This document shows positions 62,931 to 64,000 of a stretch of DNA of 64,000 nt, piece after piece (within the stretch, counting starts at the first letter, position 1; each line of letters begins with the position of its first letter). Location of the stretch: the NCBI GenBank assembly GCA_021209875.1, contig JAGYVD010000010.1, positions 3,193,732-3,257,731 of the forward strand, in the 5' to 3' direction. The notes beneath the pieces are model-generated. The model made no database searches and was not told the origin of the DNA. It saw nothing but the letters and a program-made list of their open reading frames with translations. This DNA is from Rosellinia necatrix. Lineage: Eukaryota; Ascomycota; Sordariomycetes; Xylariales; Xylariaceae. The translations under genes were made by a program, and so were the position numbers.

Positions 62931-63670
62931 TTATATTTATTAAAATTATAAATAAAATAATTTATAAATATATAATAAATAAATATTTTAATAACTATTT
63001 ATTTTATAAAATATAAAATAAATATTTATTTATATTAATAATATAATAAAAATAATTTAAAAAGCTTTTTTAATTTATATTTATAATATTTAAAAACATA
63101 AAATTAAAATTAGGTTAAATATATATATATTTTATTTAATTATAAAAGTTTTTATATTAATATTAATTATTTTATAAATTAGTTTATTAATTTAGTTTTT
63201 AATTTTTATATAATTTTTTACTTTGAAGTAATTATTCTTTAGTTATTTTATAATAAAATTTCTAATTTATATTTTAATAATATATATATTTTATTGATAT
63301 AAAAATATATTTATATATAAAAATAAATTAAAATAAAAATATATAATATAGCTTTTTATTAAAGTTATAAATAATAGCTTTTAATTATATTAAATTTAAA
63401 TATATAAACTATATATAACTTTTTATTTATTTAATTTTATTCTAATCTTTATATATTAATATAAAAAATTTATTTTTTATAATAAATTTAATATTTATAT
63501 ATATAAAAGATAAAATTTTAAAGCTTTAATATATTTATTTTAATTTATAAATATTATTATAATTTATTTTTATTTTATTTATATTATCTTTATTATTATT
63601 ATATTTTTATATATTAATATAATATTTAAAAATATTATTTATTATTTTTATATAATTTATTATATATAGA

Positions 63671-63712
63671 TTTAACCTTTAACCTTATTTTTATTTCTTA
63701 TTAACCTTTATT
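63671..63712 (-). other. Degenerate C-strand telomere-like motif
   Basis: TTTAACCTTTAACCTTA at 63671-63687 and TTAACCTTTA near 63700. These resemble C-strand telomere units in the orientation opposite to the chromosome end. Too short to be sure. Confidence 0.3.
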
Positions 63713-63758
63713 ATTAAATCCATATTTTAACATGCCTTTTGGTTTTATTAGTAGCTAG

Positions 63759-63789
63759 GGTTAGGAACCTGCCTGGAGCAGGCGCCAGG
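63759..63789 (+). other. Subtelomere-telomere junction with hairpin
   Basis: An interrupted telomere seed (AGGGTTAGG, 63757-63765) is followed by AACCTGCCTGGAGCAGGCGC and then the uninterrupted repeats. CCTGC (63768-63772) and GCAGG (63778-63782) form a perfect 5-bp inverted repeat. Not mutated. The same sequence, mutated, is at 57796-57826. Confidence 0.75.
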
Positions 63790-64000
63790 GTTAGGGTTAG
63801 GGTTAGGGTTAGGGTTAGGGTTAGGGTTAGGGTTAGGGTTAGGGTTAGGGTTAGGGTTAGGGTTAGGGTTAGGGTTAGGGTTAGGGTTAGGGTTAGGGTT
63901 AGGGTTAGGGTTAGGGTTAGGGTTAGGGTTAGGGTTAGGGTTAGGGTTAGGGTTAGGGTTAGGGTTAGGGTTAGGGTTAGGGTTAGGGTTAGGGTTAGGG
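63788..64000 (+). repeat. Telomere, 35 TTAGGG repeats
   Basis: GGG (63788-63790) then 35 perfect TTAGGG units to the last base. The G-rich strand runs 5' to 3' toward the end, as at a right-hand chromosome end. No variant units. The window end may cut the true telomere. Confidence 0.99.

Larger units (their letters stand above)
58352..63758. other. Terminal AT-only DNA with unmutated islands
   Basis: Unrecognised low-GC DNA. 63264-63565 aligns to 24538-25040 in the tail behind copy A. Islands of normal composition occur at 59155-59215, 59815-59945 and 62795-62930. No gene, RNA gene or palindromic unit found. Confidence 0.6.

Noticed and set aside
1..64000. Mitochondrial or apicomplexan origin because of extreme A+T
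   Set aside because: TTAGGG telomere, absence of rRNA, tRNA or dense genes, and transition-only divergence between duplicates fit a RIP-affected fungal subtelomere better.

Overview
This window is a gene-empty, extremely A+T-rich chromosome end, most likely from a filamentous ascomycete (Pezizomycotina). It finishes at base 64000 in 35 perfect TTAGGG repeats. Almost everything before them looks like repetitive DNA eroded by repeat-induced point mutation (RIP, C-to-T changes on either strand): duplicated segments differ mainly by C/T and G/A transitions, TGA and CpA are scarce, and TAA/TAG stops fill every frame. I find no intact protein gene, tRNA or rRNA. Organism and RIP are inferences; the telomere and the duplications are read directly.

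Layout. 1-3379 is unidentified eroded DNA. 3380-3547 is a short GC-retaining island. 3560-24062 (copy A) is a segment of about 20.5 kb repeated in the same orientation at 31620-52891 (copy B), about 28.3-28.8 kb away. Each copy is cut into blocks by clusters of a 75-bp repeat unit centred on a 26-bp perfect palindrome. Each copy also carries a 15-bp array, a 112-bp array, a 1-kb module M and a 9-bp array. Module M occurs three times (20374, 30427, 48866), so copy B has M plus palindrome array on both sides of its 17-kb core. Behind each copy lies a tail of even poorer GC (24063-29761 and 52892-57795), then a 62-bp minisatellite (29839-30315 and 57914-58232). The last 5.4 kb (58352-63758) is more AT-only DNA with a few unmutated islands.

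The most informative signals concern telomere history. A 31-bp site at 57796-57826 matches the present telomere junction (63759-63789) at 30 of 31 positions once C-to-T and G-to-A changes are allowed. A two-unit TTAGGG seed sits at 29762-29772, at the equivalent place behind copy A. DNA just inside the telomere also resembles the tail behind copy A. I infer that this subtelomere grew by stacking end-derived blocks onto old telomere junctions, followed by RIP. A 202-bp unmutated insertion at 7424-7625 with a 5-bp target duplication came after the RIP.

Coding relics are weak. The best is on the minus strand of module M, where one reading frame survives without frameshift in all three copies. 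None could be assigned to a family. The smaller continuous open stretches of the window come from tandem repeats whose unit length is a multiple of three.
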